48,036 nucleotides of DNA from a virus: positions 1 through 48,036 of the IMG/VR virus record IMGVR_UViG_3300018082_000013; one strand, given 5' to 3'. Both the position numbers and the translations under genes were made by a program. Under the pieces are notes generated by a model, which had not been told where the DNA came from, searched no databases, and saw nothing but the letters and a program-made list of their open reading frames with translations. Shown in pieces: positions 47,337 to 48,036 of the stretch. The first letter of the stretch is position 1; each line of letters begins with the position of its first letter.

Positions 47337-47570
47337 ATGGGCGAATGCGCTCCGATCTTGTACAACTGTACGGGCATCAACGAACACGGCACACGCTGTG
47401 GCAAGTTGCTGTTTGTGTTTCAATCCCCGAGCACCATGCCGATTGCAGGCGGCGGTATGAAGCAGCCTGACCTGGGCATGATCGAGATGAAGTGCCGACG
47501 CTGCAAGACGCTGAACAAGTTCCGGTTGGCCGACTTCGACACCGCGATCCAGACCCTACAGGTGGGCTAA
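47337..47570 (+). CDS. Com-like zinc-finger protein
   Basis: 77 residues. The ending IEMKCRRCKTLNKFRLADF matches the CxxCxxLN zinc finger of Mu Com-type translational regulators; an N-terminal YNCTGINEHGTRCGK adds a second Cys pair. Com activates translation of a downstream phage gene, but here the downstream gene has its own element B. Starts right after the previous TAA. Confidence 0.7.
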   Translation: MGECAPILYNCTGINEHGTRCGKLLFVFQSPSTMPIAGGGMKQPDLGMIEMKCRRCKTLNKFRLADFDTAIQTLQVG

Positions 47571-47630
47571 ACACATGGGTGCCCTTCAAGTGGGGGTCGA
47601 GAATTAAGGCTTGCACTATATCTTGTAGAA

Positions 47631-47646
47631 CGGTAAAATAAAAGAG
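47631..47646 (+). promoter_or_regulatory. Element B copy 6 (candidate late promoter, capsid-region gene)
   Basis: CGGTAAAATAAAAGAG. Only this copy also has a sigma70-like -35 (TTGCAC, 47611-47616) 17 nt upstream of TAAAAT. Leader to ATG 47726 about 80 nt. Confidence 0.8.
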
Positions 47647-47725
47647 TAGAGTTGTAGACAGGAACCGCCCCCTACCAGAAGTGCCATCGAGCACCAGTGC
47701 TGAGGGCCAACAACGGGAAAGGCAC

Positions 47726-48036
47726 ATGGCGCGCAAAAGCGAATTGGCAACCGAGTTGAAAGACCTGGACGTGGATCGAGTGGACGGAGTAGACCGTCCT
47801 GCCACGGGTCGAGCCTTTGCACTGTTCAAATCCGAAACCCTCACCAAGCAGGAGACGACTACAATGGCGACGGAAATCACGAAGGCGCAACTGGACGAAA
47901 TCCTCAAGAACTATGCGTCCGTCGCGACTGCGGCCGACATGCTCCTGAAGGCTCTCCGCAAGGATGCGGCCGGCAAGGTGAGCAAGAACACCGCCGTTGC
48001 AGTCAACGGACTGGCGCAGATCATGGGCGCCGAGCC
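47726..48036 (+). CDS. Capsid-region protein, 3' partial
   Basis: The frame is open to the right edge (at least 103 residues). N-terminal DVDRVDGVDRPATGRAFALF is the conserved VDxVDxPATGR segment found at the start of prohead scaffold/protease-type phage proteins. A helical part follows (KAQLDEILKNYASVATAADM, LLKALRKDAAGKV). GGGAAAGG lies upstream of the ATG. Probably a scaffold or major-capsid-linked protein; identity needs the missing 3' part. Confidence 0.7.
   Translation, partial: MARKSELATELKDLDVDRVDGVDRPATGRAFALFKSETLTKQETTTMATEITKAQLDEILKNYASVATAADMLLKALRKDAAGKVSKNTAVAVNGLAQIMGAE

Noticed and set aside
1-48036. Minus-strand reading frames, several longer than 150 codons
   Set aside because: All lie antiparallel to better-supported + strand genes, lack ribosome-binding sites, and are Arg/Ser/His-rich as expected for shadows in GC-rich DNA. 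No convincing minus-strand gene was found.
1-48036. CRISPR array, insertion sequence or integrase
   Set aside because: No regularly spaced direct repeats of array type, no transposase or recombinase motif and no att-like tRNA-end duplication were seen.

Overview
The window is a contiguous piece of a tailed double-stranded DNA phage (Caudoviricetes) or a close relative. Every gene I can support lies on the + strand. There are about 90 mostly small, tightly packed genes, very often with overlapping stop and start (ATGA, TGATG, TAATG). The virion set is recognisable: terminase small-subunit candidate, large terminase, portal, Mu F-like head protein, XkdF-like prohead protease, tail-fibre-like proteins, and the start of a capsid-region gene. 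The DNA is GC-rich with good Shine-Dalgarno sites and TGA used freely as stop. Lipoproteins and signal peptides suggest a bacterial host, probably Gram-negative, but the host cannot be named from this sequence.

Layout. 1-2.3 kb: nucleotide metabolism (MazG-like, dCMP deaminase, deoxyribosyltransferase-like) plus small genes. 2.3-8.2 kb: an RNA-repair operon (RtcB ligase, then a KxDG nucleotidyltransferase RNA ligase) running into small Cys-rich proteins. 8.3-8.8 kb: terminase small-subunit candidate. 8.8-12.6 kb: small accessory proteins and tRNA-Pro. 12.6-13.65 kb: tRNA-Thr(CGU), tRNA-His, tRNA-Thr(UGU) and tRNA-Asn with structured non-coding spacers. 13.7-16.8 kb: accessory genes ending in a Cys-based phosphatase. 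16.8-18.4 kb: TerL. 18.4-25.1 kb: accessory genes, including an HD hydrolase. 25.2-27.3 kb: portal. 28-32.2 kb: metallophosphoesterase, second deoxyribosyltransferase, GNAT-like protein, GMP reductase. 32.2-37.4 kb: virion surface or fibre proteins. 37.4-46.4 kb: Mu F-like protein, then three giant multidomain proteins, the last fused in frame to an XkdF-like protease. 46.4-48.0 kb: small capsid-region genes.

Two repeated regulatory elements partition the genes. Element A (eight copies, GTTGATCCTACTAAGTAGG) is a palindrome directly abutting the ribosome-binding site of the first gene of accessory or metabolic operons. Element B (six copies, GTGGTAAAATAAAAGAG) precedes the packaging and virion units (TerS candidate, TerL, portal, virion 32275, protease, capsid-region gene). 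The simplest reading is two temporal classes, with late genes scattered among early or middle operons.

The most unusual biology: (i) the two regulatory elements; (ii) at least seven otherwise mostly unrelated small proteins that share a C-terminal tail close to GRAPLxFDEEV-COOH; (iii) two giant head-region proteins that share a homologous module but end in different enzymatic tips (kinase-like, ADP-ribosyltransferase-like), a polymorphic-effector layout in a phage structural cluster; (iv) an effector-protease fusion with element B embedded in its reading frame.
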